Shown here: positions 1-7,664 of the stretch, piece by piece
Position numbering within the stretch: position 1 is the first letter of the stretch
Layout: the number at the start of each line of letters is the position of its first letter
Assembly: GCA_964502525.1 (NCBI GenBank)
Contig: CAZCXH010000036.1
Coordinates: forward strand, 1-34,141
Reading direction: 5' to 3'
Length of the DNA stretch: 34,141 nt
From: DATLYB01 sp964502525
GTDB taxonomy: Bacteria; Bacteroidota; Bacteroidia; Chitinophagales; CAIOSU01
Program-made: the position numbers and the translations under genes
Notes under the pieces: model-generated
What the model saw: only the letters and a program-made list of their open reading frames with translations
Told to the model about the DNA's origin: nothing
Database searches by the model: none

Positions 1-173
1 TTGATGTATGTTTCCTGAAACAGGTCTTCGGCAAGGTATCTGTCCCTGACGAACATGATAATGGCGGTGAAAACTTTTTCCTGGTGTCTTTCAATGAGAC
101 ACGCGAGGGCGGCTTCGTCACCTGCGATGTACTGGTTAACTAATGCCTGGTCTGGGAGGTTTGTCCTGATCAT
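1..173 (-). CDS. ECF-type RNA polymerase sigma factor, N-terminal part (cut by window edge)
   Basis: The first 57 codons of a minus-strand gene run off the left edge of the window. Translation from the ATG at 173 gives a start MIRTNLPDQALVNQYIAGD, then ERHQEKVF and later DRYLAEDLFQETYI. This is the sigma-70 region 2 pattern of ECF sigma factors: a short helix, then the AEDLFQETY segment that contacts core polymerase and the -10 element. Such factors redirect RNA polymerase to a stress or surface regulon. Region 4 and any anti-sigma partner lie outside the window, so the regulon cannot be judged. The 276 bp from here to the next gene at 450 hold no convincing ORF and probably the divergent promoters. 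Confidence 0.85.
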   Translation of the reverse strand, partial: MIRTNLPDQALVNQYIAGDEAALACLIERHQEKVFTAIIMFVRDRYLAEDLFQETYI

Positions 174-449
174 ACGGGCTTCTTTTTTTAGTTAATATTG
201 AAATCTCTACGGAGCCGAGCGGTGACGCCTGACTAAAGACAACTACCTTGCCAAATGCCAAAAACCCTTGTAAAACGTGGTTTTTAGCGGTATTTCGGGT
301 TTAAACCCTTTGAAATGTGCAGATTTTTGAACAGACACTGTACAGTTTTGAGGAAGATTAAAGACAATGCAAGGGAACCGGCCGCTGGCTGATGGAGCGT
401 TTCCAATTAAGGAATTCCAACTAACTTGCCGGGAAAACAGTATCCATCA

Positions 450-1106
450 ATGCCGACACTCTGCACTATCATTGGCATGGGCCCGGGAAACGGGCTATCC
501 ATTGCCAAACGCTTTGCCAAAGAAGGATTCCGGATTGCGATGATCTCACGCCCCGGTGATGACCTGAAAACGATTCAGCAAAAGCTGAAAGAACTTGGCT
601 ACGAGTCGCATGATTTCTATTCGGAAGCTGCCGACTTCGTTCAATTAAAAAAGACGATGGATGATATCAGGAATAAACTGGGTGATACGGACGTGCTGGT
701 GTATAATGTTTCAATCTACCGCGAGGCCATCCCCACCCAGTTGGATGCAGAGGCTTGCGTTCAGGATTTTCGCGCCAATGTTGCAGGAGCTTTGATAGCC
801 GCGCAGCATGTCGTTCCGGCAATGAAGCAAAAAAGGAGGGGAACCATTCTGCTGACCGGAGGAGGACAGGCGCTCAACCCCCTGCCGCTGCTTTCATCTC
901 TTGGCATCGGCAAAGCCGGTTTGCGCAACCTCGCGCATAGCCTGCATGAAGAGCTGAAAGATTCCGGCATACATGCCGGAACCATTACCATCAACGGACA
1001 GGTGAATCCAGCAACGAAATTTTCACCGGACCTCATCAGCGAGTCGTTTTGGAAGATGCACGCTCAGCCGGAAGGGCAATTTGAAAAAGAAATCATCTAT
1101 CAATAA
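450..1106 (+). CDS. Atypical short-chain dehydrogenase/reductase (SDR)-like protein lacking the catalytic Tyr
   Basis: A 218-aa Rossmann-fold protein. The glycine-rich nucleotide loop reads IGMGPGNGLS at residues 8-17, a GxGPGxG variant of the SDR TGxxxGxG motif, and the tail of the fold (GKAGLRNLAHSLHEEL) is clearly SDR. The usual YxxxK pair is not intact: Lys155 is present but the Tyr position is Leu151, and the catalytic Ser region reads TGGGQ. It may bind NAD(P) without classic SDR chemistry, or use another mechanism. I chose the ATG at 450 because the fold starts immediately there; a TTG at 426 would add eight residues. Only 17 nt separate it from the PaaC-like gene downstream, so the two are probably co-transcribed. 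Confidence 0.8.
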   Translation: MPTLCTIIGMGPGNGLSIAKRFAKEGFRIAMISRPGDDLKTIQQKLKELGYESHDFYSEAADFVQLKKTMDDIRNKLGDTDVLVYNVSIYREAIPTQLDAEACVQDFRANVAGALIAAQHVVPAMKQKRRGTILLTGGGQALNPLPLLSSLGIGKAGLRNLAHSLHEELKDSGIHAGTITINGQVNPATKFSPDLISESFWKMHAQPEGQFEKEIIYQ

Positions 1107-1123
1107 CATTACAAACCTCTGTC

Positions 1124-1876
1124 ATGAAAGAAGCCATTAAAGACCTGCTGTTCAAAATGGCTGACGATGCGCTCATCATGGGGCATCGCAACTCCGAATG
1201 GACCGGACTGGGACCCATCCTTGAAGAAGATATCGCCTTTTCATCCATGGCGCAGGACAAGATCGGCCACGCTCAGGCGCTATACTCCATCCTGCATGAG
1301 GATTTTGAAGAATCTGAACCGAATGTTCTTGTTTACGCCCGCGATGAAAAAAAATTTCGATGCTGTCATTTCGTTGAATTGCCCAACCGCGGGTATGACT
1401 TCAGCCTGGCGCGGCACTTCCTTTTTGACCACGCGGAACTATGCCGTTACAGGATGCTGGAGCAATCAAGTCAGCCGAGGCTTGCAGCGCTCGCAAGGAA
1501 AATTCATGGAGAATTGAAATATCATACGCTTCATGCCGACACATGGATAAAAAAACTTGCGAAAGCGACTGAAGAAGGCAGGACGCGAATCCTGTCTTCG
1601 ATGGAGGCAGCCTATCCGTTTGCGCTTGGGATTTTTGAACCGGGTAAATGGGAAAATGAATTGATCAGGAAGAAAGTTTTTGCAGGAGAAGAAGTTCTGC
1701 TTAAAGAATGGCTGAAGAGCATGGAACCGATTTTGGAAGCAGCGGGGATAAAATTGCCGAAAGAAAATGTTAAGCCTTCATTTGGCGGACGGAAAGGGCT
1801 TCACACGGAGCACCTTCATCCTCTGCTCGGTGAGATGGCGGAAGTCTATCGTACTGAACCGGACGCGGAGTGGTGA
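1124..1876 (+). CDS. PaaC-like phenylacetyl-CoA epoxidase structural subunit, orphan
   Basis: The 250-aa protein matches the PaaC (PaaI) family along its whole length: GHRNSEWTGLGPILEEDI near residue 21, YARDEKKF, a long helical middle with ELKYH, and the family ending GGRKGLHTEHL ... PLLGEM. In the known phenylacetyl-CoA epoxidase, PaaC is the non-catalytic ferritin-like partner of the diiron subunit PaaA. Here none of paaA, paaB, paaD or paaE is next to it; the only close partner is the SDR-like gene 17 nt upstream. It may work with subunits encoded elsewhere or have another role. Its stop is only 10 nt from the convergent sua5 stop. Confidence 0.85.
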   Translation: MKEAIKDLLFKMADDALIMGHRNSEWTGLGPILEEDIAFSSMAQDKIGHAQALYSILHEDFEESEPNVLVYARDEKKFRCCHFVELPNRGYDFSLARHFLFDHAELCRYRMLEQSSQPRLAALARKIHGELKYHTLHADTWIKKLAKATEEGRTRILSSMEAAYPFALGIFEPGKWENELIRKKVFAGEEVLLKEWLKSMEPILEAAGIKLPKENVKPSFGGRKGLHTEHLHPLLGEMAEVYRTEPDAEW

Positions 1877-1886
1877 AAGCATGGTG

Positions 1887-2873
1887 TCAGCCGGTTCCTG
1901 CCGCTGCCCTCCTGAGCCTGTCATTAATCGCCCTGCCTAATCCTTCATCAGGAACAGGCTCAGCGAGGATCACCTCTGAATCAGATTCATCCAGATCGCG
2001 CAGGTATGAAAAAAGATTTCGGGCTGCTTCATGCAAATCGCCTGAAGGAGATAAGATTAACTCTTTCGCTGGCGAAGCGTTTGGCGCATGTGCCCGCCCG
2101 TGCCTTGTCTTTTGAAAAGAAAGTATTCCAATTTTTTCCTTTGGATACTTCATCATGTTATCTGCAATATTTCCCAACACAAATTTTTTTTGGGGAGCAT
2201 AGTGCGATGCCATCATGCCCGGTGATTCCGGCAGGCTTTCCCTGGTGTGTTGGCGCAAGTGTCCGCTTATGCCGGTGACAGCATGGATTCTTTCCAACTC
2301 TATTCCTCCCAGGCGCAGCACGATCAGTTCATCGCCTGCCGCTTTCACAATCGTTGATTCAATCCCAACTGAACACCTTCCCCCGTCCAGAATATAAGCG
2401 ACTCTGTCGCCCAACTGCTGCTCCACATGCCGGGGCGTTGTCGGGCTTACATATCCCGAAGGGTTGGCGCTCGGTGCCGCCAGTGGAAAATCAAGCGCAT
2501 TCAGCAACTCCAAAGCGAGAGGGTGTGCGGGTACGCGAACACCCACCGTGTCAAGCCCGGCTGTAACAAGGTCGGGAACCATCTTTTTTTTCTTTAACAC
2601 CAACGTGAGCGGACCTGGCCAGAATTGCTCCGCAAGCAGGCAAGCGCCTTTCGGGAAGTCCTCGACCAATTCTTTTGCATGATGAATATCCGGCACATGC
2701 ATTATAAGAGGATTGAAAGACGGGCGGTTTTTTGCTTCATATATTTTGAGCACCGCATCAGCATTCATACCATTAGCGGCAAGACCATAAACAGTTTCGG
2801 TGGGTATTGCAACCAATTGTCCGTTGTTTAGTAACTCAACAGCGCGGGATATATCTTTACCTATGATGCCCAT
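1887..2873 (-). CDS. Threonylcarbamoyl-AMP synthase, Sua5 type
   Basis: This enzyme makes L-threonylcarbamoyl-AMP from Thr, bicarbonate and ATP, the first step of the t6A37 modification of ANN-decoding tRNAs. The YrdC domain (about 1-190) shows IPTETVYGLAANG at 23-35, KNRPSFNPL at 48-56, FWPGPLTLVL and APSANPSG at 133-140. A linker with SPGMMASHYAP (218-227) leads to a C-terminal Sua5 domain, so the protein is the long Sua5 form rather than the short TsaC form. Length is 328 aa from the ATG at 2873. A longer reading frame upstream would overlap the tRNA gene and is rejected. It lies directly downstream of a CAU tRNA on the same strand. Confidence 0.93.
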   Translation of the reverse strand: MGIIGKDISRAVELLNNGQLVAIPTETVYGLAANGMNADAVLKIYEAKNRPSFNPLIMHVPDIHHAKELVEDFPKGACLLAEQFWPGPLTLVLKKKKMVPDLVTAGLDTVGVRVPAHPLALELLNALDFPLAAPSANPSGYVSPTTPRHVEQQLGDRVAYILDGGRCSVGIESTIVKAAGDELIVLRLGGIELERIHAVTGISGHLRQHTRESLPESPGMMASHYAPQKKFVLGNIADNMMKYPKEKIGILSFQKTRHGRAHAPNASPAKELILSPSGDLHEAARNLFSYLRDLDESDSEVILAEPVPDEGLGRAINDRLRRAAAGTG

Positions 2874-2953
2874 TGAAAGGTCTCGGAAAGCTTGCTTGGT
2901 TTGGTATAAAACACAGGATATTACAAGGCTTATGATAAGCGACAGGAAGGCAG

Positions 2954-3026
<73 letters not shown>

Positions 3027-3035
3027 GGTATTTAA

Positions 3036-3123
3036 GGGCAGTTTTAAAATTGCTCTTTTTGTCGCCTCACCCTATCCCACTCCGGATGGAGAGGATAAAT
3101 GCGGTAGAATTTTAGAACTGTCC
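3036..3123 (-). repeat. ~90-bp inverted-terminus element, copy A (reverse orientation)
   Basis: On the minus strand this reads GGACAGTTCTAAAATTCTACC ... GAGCAATTTTAAAACTGCCC, with a C-rich/G-rich hairpin core (ATCCTCTCCATCCGGA then GGGTGAGGCG). It is the same element as at 6477, 12283 and 17113. It lies directly upstream of the tRNA gene, so the tRNA promoter must lie in or across it. Confidence 0.85.
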
Positions 3124-3186
3124 TTAAGTCAATTTCAGCCGCAAAGTTACATTTTTACCAATCTTTGCAATAACCTATGCTAACCT

Positions 3187-3792
3187 ATGCCCATCAAAAA
3201 CATCATCTTCGACCTCGGTGGCGTGATCATTGACATTGATCCTGAACGCAGCTTTCATGCGTTTAAAAGGCACGTTAACGGGTTGAGCGAAAATGTTTAC
3301 CAGCATCGTCTCTTCCATGAATTGGAAACCGGCAAAATTTCACCGGGTCCTTTCAGAAATGCCGTCAGAACCGAGTTAGGCATCAGGCTGGAAGATTCGG
3401 TGATTGACAACTGCATGACAACCATGCTTGGTGAAATTCCAGCCGGGAGAATTGAGATATTGGAAAAGATGAAAACACGTTATCAAACATTGTTGTTAAG
3501 CAACACCAACGCCATCCATTATGATGCGGTTTCGAGGTATCTGCTGAAAACGCATGGCGCGCCTTCATTTGAAACGTATTTCCACAAAACCTACTACTCT
3601 CATCTTGTCGGGTTGCGCAAGCCTGACATCAGGATTTTTGAATTGGTGATCCGGGAAAACGACATAGTTCCTGAAGAAACATTGTATCTCGATGACATGG
3701 ACGAGCATCTGAAAAGCGCTCAATCACTGGGGATTGTTACAGTTAAGGTGACTCAGGAAAATGACCTCGTCAATATTTTAAAAGATTTCTGA
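3187..3792 (+). CDS. HAD-superfamily phosphatase (YihX-like)
   Basis: A 201-aa HAD hydrolase with all four motifs: FDLGGVIID (nucleophile Asp9), LLLSNTN (Ser105), LRKPD (Lys145) and YLDDMDEH (Asp169/Asp170). The cap is small and helical, as in subfamily IA. The DLGGV form with Gly at the +2 position, LSNTN and the overall plan resemble E. coli YihX, an alpha-glucose-1-phosphate phosphatase, so a sugar phosphate is a reasonable but unproven substrate. The ATG at 3187 follows a short doubled AACCTATGC sequence. Six nt separate it from the next gene, suggesting one transcript. Confidence 0.88.
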   Translation: MPIKNIIFDLGGVIIDIDPERSFHAFKRHVNGLSENVYQHRLFHELETGKISPGPFRNAVRTELGIRLEDSVIDNCMTTMLGEIPAGRIEILEKMKTRYQTLLLSNTNAIHYDAVSRYLLKTHGAPSFETYFHKTYYSHLVGLRKPDIRIFELVIRENDIVPEETLYLDDMDEHLKSAQSLGIVTVKVTQENDLVNILKDF

Positions 3793-3798
3793 AACCGC

Positions 3799-4209
3799 AT
3801 GAAACCGCTTGCTTTGAATATCGCGCTGTTGCTGCCGTTCTATATTCATGCGCAAACGGCAGTGGCAGATTCTTTAAATGGGAAGGTTGATGCCGCGCAG
3901 CTTATTTTTTGCGGGGGAATTGAAAACGATTTGCCGGTGGGCGCAAGCGACAAATTTTTTATTGACACCGCGGGCAACGTCCACATCTATGCCTACTACT
4001 CCCAATCAGAGCCTCTGATGATGAAGCAGGTGCTGATGGAAATTCGCCCGGGCAATGACAGCATCATGCAGGCCTTCATGATAAAGCCCAAATGGAAATA
4101 CACTTTTCTGAAATGCCATTTCCCATCATCAGGAGATTACAGGGTCAGGCTTTATGATGAGAAAAAAAATATTCTTGCTGAAGGCAAGGTAACCATAGTG
4201 AAATGGTAG
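3799..4209 (+). CDS. Small secreted protein of unknown function
   Basis: I do not recognise a family. The 136-aa protein starts with a signal peptide (about residues 1-19, hydrophobic LNIALLLPFYIHAQ, likely cleavage after HAQ). The remaining ~115 residues are rich in alternating hydrophobic and polar segments such as KFFIDTAGNVHIYAYY and YRVRLYDEKKNILAEGKV, which suggests a small beta-sandwich. There are few cysteines and no lipobox, so a periplasmic or secreted location is likely. It sits six nt after the HAD gene and 43 nt before the W/DG-repeat protein. Confidence 0.7.
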   Translation: MKPLALNIALLLPFYIHAQTAVADSLNGKVDAAQLIFCGGIENDLPVGASDKFFIDTAGNVHIYAYYSQSEPLMMKQVLMEIRPGNDSIMQAFMIKPKWKYTFLKCHFPSSGDYRVRLYDEKKNILAEGKVTIVKW

Positions 4210-4252
4210 GTGAGAATGCGAATCATATAATAATTTTATTACTTAAACTATT

Positions 4253-5179
4253 GTGATGATCCGCTTATGCATTGTTTTGTTGTTTATTTCCCCGGCACTG
4301 TTCAGCCAGGTGGCTGAGATTTACGACAGCACGGGAAAAACAATTCTGTTTTTTGACAACGACAGGCTGGTTGAGGCGGAAAGCAAAAAAACTTTTGTTA
4401 CGGTAACGGGAAACACGGTTTTTGATGGAGAATCAACAGAAAAACGAGACATCTTGCTGCTGGTTGCCATAGAAAATATTTTTTCAAAAAAGAAGATGGG
4501 ATACGCGCTTAATTCAGCACAGGATGAAGCGATCTTCAGCATCAGCAACGGAAGATTTTTTTACAAAGAGACAAAAGGACAAATGGCATACTACCAGGAG
4601 GAAAACGGGCAAAGTCTTGTTCTTTACAGCGATACATCCGGCAAAGCGCTTTGCCGCGTCAGTTCCGAATTATCAACCGGGAAACTGGTGGCGATATTTT
4701 ACTATTTCATGAGAAAGTATGAACTTGATAAATTAGTAAAAGTTGAAATCACCGAGTCTGCAAAACAACCTGCAACTGATGTCAGCCAGACTTCCGGCTC
4801 CATCAGCCGCTTGTGGAACACAGGCATGGATGAGTTCGTCTGGGATGGGCAGGTGTTCAAGAGAAAATGGAATTCGTTTGATTATGAGGAGTGGACTTTC
4901 GATGGCGCAACGCTGAAAAGGCTGTGGTATCCGGGCAATGAGGAATTCATCTGGGATGGAGAGATCCTGAGGCGCAAATGGTACGCGTCACCTGACGAAT
5001 TTGAGTGGGACGGCACCATCCTGCGCAGGCGGTGGGGACCTGCTTCCGATGAGTTTATCGTACAGGGTAATATCGTCAAGAGATATTTCGGAAGCAATAG
5101 CCAGGATGAATGGAAAATTGATGGCGATATTCCAATACCACTTGTCGCACTGATTGTATTCGGGCTTTTGCGCAAGTAA
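4253..5179 (+). CDS. Exported protein with six ~18-residue W/DG repeats
   Basis: A 308-aa protein with an N-terminal signal peptide (IRLCIVLLFISPALFSQ, residues 3-19). Residues 20-180 form a probably beta-rich domain. Residues 186-292 hold six tandem units of 18-19 residues; examples are DEFVWDGQVFKRKW, EEFIWDGEILRRKW and DEFEWDGTILRRRW. Aromatic residues fall at 188, 206, 225, 243, 261 and 279. The repeat is amphipathic, with acidic DEF followed by basic KRKW, like a small beta-hairpin repeat. The C-terminus (PIPLVALIVFGLLRK) is hydrophobic and could be a membrane anchor or packed strand. I have seen similar W-DG repeats only as uncharacterised Bacteroidota proteins; function unknown. Confidence 0.75.
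   Translation: MMIRLCIVLLFISPALFSQVAEIYDSTGKTILFFDNDRLVEAESKKTFVTVTGNTVFDGESTEKRDILLLVAIENIFSKKKMGYALNSAQDEAIFSISNGRFFYKETKGQMAYYQEENGQSLVLYSDTSGKALCRVSSELSTGKLVAIFYYFMRKYELDKLVKVEITESAKQPATDVSQTSGSISRLWNTGMDEFVWDGQVFKRKWNSFDYEEWTFDGATLKRLWYPGNEEFIWDGEILRRKWYASPDEFEWDGTILRRRWGPASDEFIVQGNIVKRYFGSNSQDEWKIDGDIPIPLVALIVFGLLRK
4808..5128 (+). repeat. Coding tandem repeat, six units of 54-57 bp
   Basis: This is the DNA that encodes the six W/DG units. Units are clearly related at protein level but differ at many bases, so the array is old rather than freshly amplified. Unit two (NSFDYEEWTFDG) has 19 residues; the others are 18. Confidence 0.75.
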
Positions 5180-5203
5180 TTATTCAACCTGGAACTTGGC
5201 TGC

Positions 5204-6475
5204 ATGAGGAGTCAACATTTGCTGTTTTTGGAACTTGCATTTTGCCTTTGCGCCTGCAAGTATGAAAATCAGGATAACGCAAAAATTGAATATCAACAGG
5301 TGAATCCGCTTATCGGTGGAACGGAGGAACCTGTTTTCAGGAGAGGTGAGATTATAAAGGTAGTGGTGAACAAATTTGATTCATCCCAAAGCTATTGTCT
5401 CTTCATTCCGGCAAATGCCGATACGCTGAAATGTAAAGCAATATTGTTTTTTGATCCTAAAGGTGACGGTTCAATTCCGGTAATGAAATATCAGGCCGTT
5501 GCCGAGAAATACGGGATGATCCTGGCGGGTTCAAATGATTCCAGAAATGGATTGAAACCTGAGCAGACTGCCGCCATAGCAAGAAATCTGGTGAATGATA
5601 TTTTGACAAGGACGAAACTGACGCGGGAAAAAATTATTGCAATCGGATTTTCCGGAGGCGCGCGTGTGGCTGTGCAAACTGCCATTAGTGAAACTCTTTC
5701 AGGGGTGATTGGCTGCGGAGCGGGATTCCCGTTTGAACCTGCGCGCAGTTACGCATTTCCATTCATCGGAATCGCGGGCAACGAGGATTTCAATTACCTT
5801 GAGATGAAACGGCTTCACGGCAAACTGGAATCACTGGGAATGCGTCATCAGTTTGTCGTTTTTGATGGCGGGCATGAATGGCCGAGCCTGGGAAGGATGG
5901 AAATTGCTTTTTTGTGTTTAACAGCGCTTGCAGATAAAAGAAAAATTTCTGATGATAAAAGAGCGGCAGAATTATTGGCACAGGATTCAGCCCATTTGCT
6001 TAATGAAACCGGTATAACGGAAATTGACCAGGCGGAAGTTATCCGGCAGTCAGATATTGCCCATGCTTTTTCAAGCCGCGATTTTAAATATCTGAACGAC
6101 AAAATCAGGCGTCTCGCAACACCCGGGAAGGAATCCGGCAGGGAACAGGAGCTTTCGAATAAACGGCTGTTGAACTTTATCAGCCTGATGGGTTTCCTTT
6201 ATTCGGAGAAAGCCTTGGGTATGGATCTTGCTCTTGCCAGTCAATACCTTGACATCTACGAAAAGGCGGATTTTGACAATCCTGATTACCACTATTTAAA
6301 GGCTTGCTATTTTGCAGAGGGAGGTGGGAAAGATAACGCCATTATGGAATTAAAAAAATCTGTCGAATATGGTTTCAATGATTATGAAAAATTAACCGGT
6401 AATAAATCGTTCGATAACCTGCTTGGCGAGCCTGATTTCATAAAGCTTGCTGACAGCCTGAAGGCGGCTCAATAA
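5204..6475 (+). CDS. Alpha/beta-hydrolase lipoprotein with C-terminal TPR-like tail
   Basis: A 423-aa protein with a short signal sequence ending in a likely lipobox LCAC (Cys18). The hydrolase core shows ILFFDPKGDG, the nucleophile elbow IGFSGGAR (Ser150), a candidate acid in AGNEDFNY (Asp195) and the catalytic His in FDGGHEWP (His224). This layout matches esterase/PHB-depolymerase-like hydrolases. After about residue 240 the protein is helical, ending in a TPR-like pattern (DYHYLKACYFAEGGGKDNAI, then EYGFNDYEKL and LGEPDFIKL). Likely anchored in the outer or inner membrane facing the periplasm; substrate unknown. It is 24 nt downstream of the W/DG gene, so the four genes from 3187 may form one operon. 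Confidence 0.8.
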   Translation: MRSQHLLFLELAFCLCACKYENQDNAKIEYQQVNPLIGGTEEPVFRRGEIIKVVVNKFDSSQSYCLFIPANADTLKCKAILFFDPKGDGSIPVMKYQAVAEKYGMILAGSNDSRNGLKPEQTAAIARNLVNDILTRTKLTREKIIAIGFSGGARVAVQTAISETLSGVIGCGAGFPFEPARSYAFPFIGIAGNEDFNYLEMKRLHGKLESLGMRHQFVVFDGGHEWPSLGRMEIAFLCLTALADKRKISDDKRAAELLAQDSAHLLNETGITEIDQAEVIRQSDIAHAFSSRDFKYLNDKIRRLATPGKESGREQELSNKRLLNFISLMGFLYSEKALGMDLALASQYLDIYEKADFDNPDYHYLKACYFAEGGGKDNAIMELKKSVEYGFNDYEKLTGNKSFDNLLGEPDFIKLADSLKAAQ

Positions 6476-6476
6476 G

Positions 6477-6566
6477 GGGCCGTTCTAAAAATTTTACCGC
6501 TTACTCCCTCTCCTTCCGGAGAAGGAAGGGGTGAGGCGATAAGAAAAGCAATTTTCAGAGCTGCCC
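6477..6566 (+). repeat. ~90-bp inverted-terminus element, copy B
   Basis: Starts GGGCCGTTCTAAAAATTTTA and ends AATTTTCAGAGCTGCCC; the core CTCTCCTTCCGGAGAAGG is a strong hairpin. It begins one nt after the stop of the hydrolase gene and ends five nt before the stop of the convergent gene, filling the whole gap. It could therefore serve both genes as a terminator, though there is no clean T-run. Confidence 0.88.
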
Positions 6567-6571
6567 TAAAA

Positions 6572-7330
6572 TCAGGCGGTTGGTTTATTTTCTCCATAAA
6601 TCTTATCCAAATACCATTTCTCATTGGCTTTGATGATGCCAATGATTTCGGTTTTCAGAGTTTCAGGGTAATCCTTGAACAAAGCGTAACCCTGCTTCAA
6701 AATTTGAATCCCCAGTTTAATTCCTTCAGCATCTTTTCGGGAATAGATAAGCTTGTTTTTTTCTATTTTATGCAGCACATCTTCCATGATGGAGATGGTT
6801 TTTTTCAGCAATGAAGTCTTTGCCATTGACCTGAACAATGAAATCACATGACCTGTGAAAAACTCAATCTCCCTGCGGGGGATATGCGAGATGCAAGTTT
6901 CAAATTGCACATCGGTCAAGGGCAAGGTCATTTTCTCCCTGAGAGCAGCTTTGAGAAGATCACTTTCAAACCGTTTGGCATCAATATATGACTCCAGTGA
7001 AACGACTCCGGCTTTTATAGCCTGAGGAAACTGAGTGCCGAATCTGAAAATTGCCGCAGCCATATTCCCGAGCAAAGCCCAGGTTTTGGCAGGATGCCTT
7101 ATAAACGATCGCAAACTTTCAAAGGCATCGTCAACTTTTTTTCTTTCATCAGCAGCCGGGTACAGGCATTCAAGGAAATAATTGCGGAGCGATTCAACAA
7201 CTTCCTCCGTTAATAGAGGCGACAGATCGAACTGCCGGGATAAATGTTCGTAGTTATATCGCAGGTTGATTGAATCGCGATACTTGTCAATCATGTGTGA
7301 TGAAAGCGCAGCTTCGGAAACAGGTTGCAT
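6572..7330 (-). CDS. All-helical cytoplasmic protein of unknown function
   Basis: I do not recognise this 252-aa protein. It has no signal peptide or clear transmembrane segment and is rich in Leu, Lys, Glu and Ile with heptad-like spacing, so it should be a bundle of long alpha-helices. The middle (residues ~80-115, WALLGNMAAAIFRFGTQFP) is more hydrophobic and might touch a membrane. The ATG at 7330 is the only reasonable start. It follows the polysaccharide genes on the same strand, but a 334-bp repeat-filled gap makes co-transcription doubtful. Confidence 0.65.
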   Translation of the reverse strand: MQPVSEAALSSHMIDKYRDSINLRYNYEHLSRQFDLSPLLTEEVVESLRNYFLECLYPAADERKKVDDAFESLRSFIRHPAKTWALLGNMAAAIFRFGTQFPQAIKAGVVSLESYIDAKRFESDLLKAALREKMTLPLTDVQFETCISHIPRREIEFFTGHVISLFRSMAKTSLLKKTISIMEDVLHKIEKNKLIYSRKDAEGIKLGIQILKQGYALFKDYPETLKTEIIGIIKANEKWYLDKIYGENKPTA

Positions 7331-7664
7331 ACGGCAGCTTATATCATTTTGAATTTAAAGTTGTCTCATTTTGCAGGAATTATTAGAACTGCCATAAATT
7401 AAATTTACGTGAGTTATGGATTCAAAACTACCTCGCAACCGTCTTCACTGCCGTCCGCTTTAGCAGACGGATTGAGAATCAAGAGCAAAAGGCTTAGCCA
7501 AAATTCTAGCTCAAAATTTTTGGCTAAAGCCACATGGCTTCAAGCCTTTTTTCCGTCCGCTAAAGCGGACGGCAATGAATTTCAATAAGTTATCTTGTCG
7601 GTAATCCATAACTCACGAACTCACGTTAAATTAATCACTCCGCTCCCGGAAGGGCCAGGCAGGC
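7331..7664. repeat. Intergenic region with a large palindromic repeat
   Basis: This 334-bp gap holds no gene. A long inverted repeat has outer arms ACGTGAGTTATGGATT (from 7407) and AATCCATAACTCACG (from 7603). Inside are CCGTCCGCTTTAGCAGACGG (7451-7470) matched by CCGTCCGCTAAAGCGGACGG (7553-7572), and a hairpin GGCTTAGCCAAAATT ... AATTTTTGGCTAAAGCC. The right arm GGACGGCAATGAA resembles the end of the palindrome at 12181-12206. A lone TTAGAACTGCC at 7383-7393 matches the right end of the ~90-bp element family. Confidence 0.75.
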
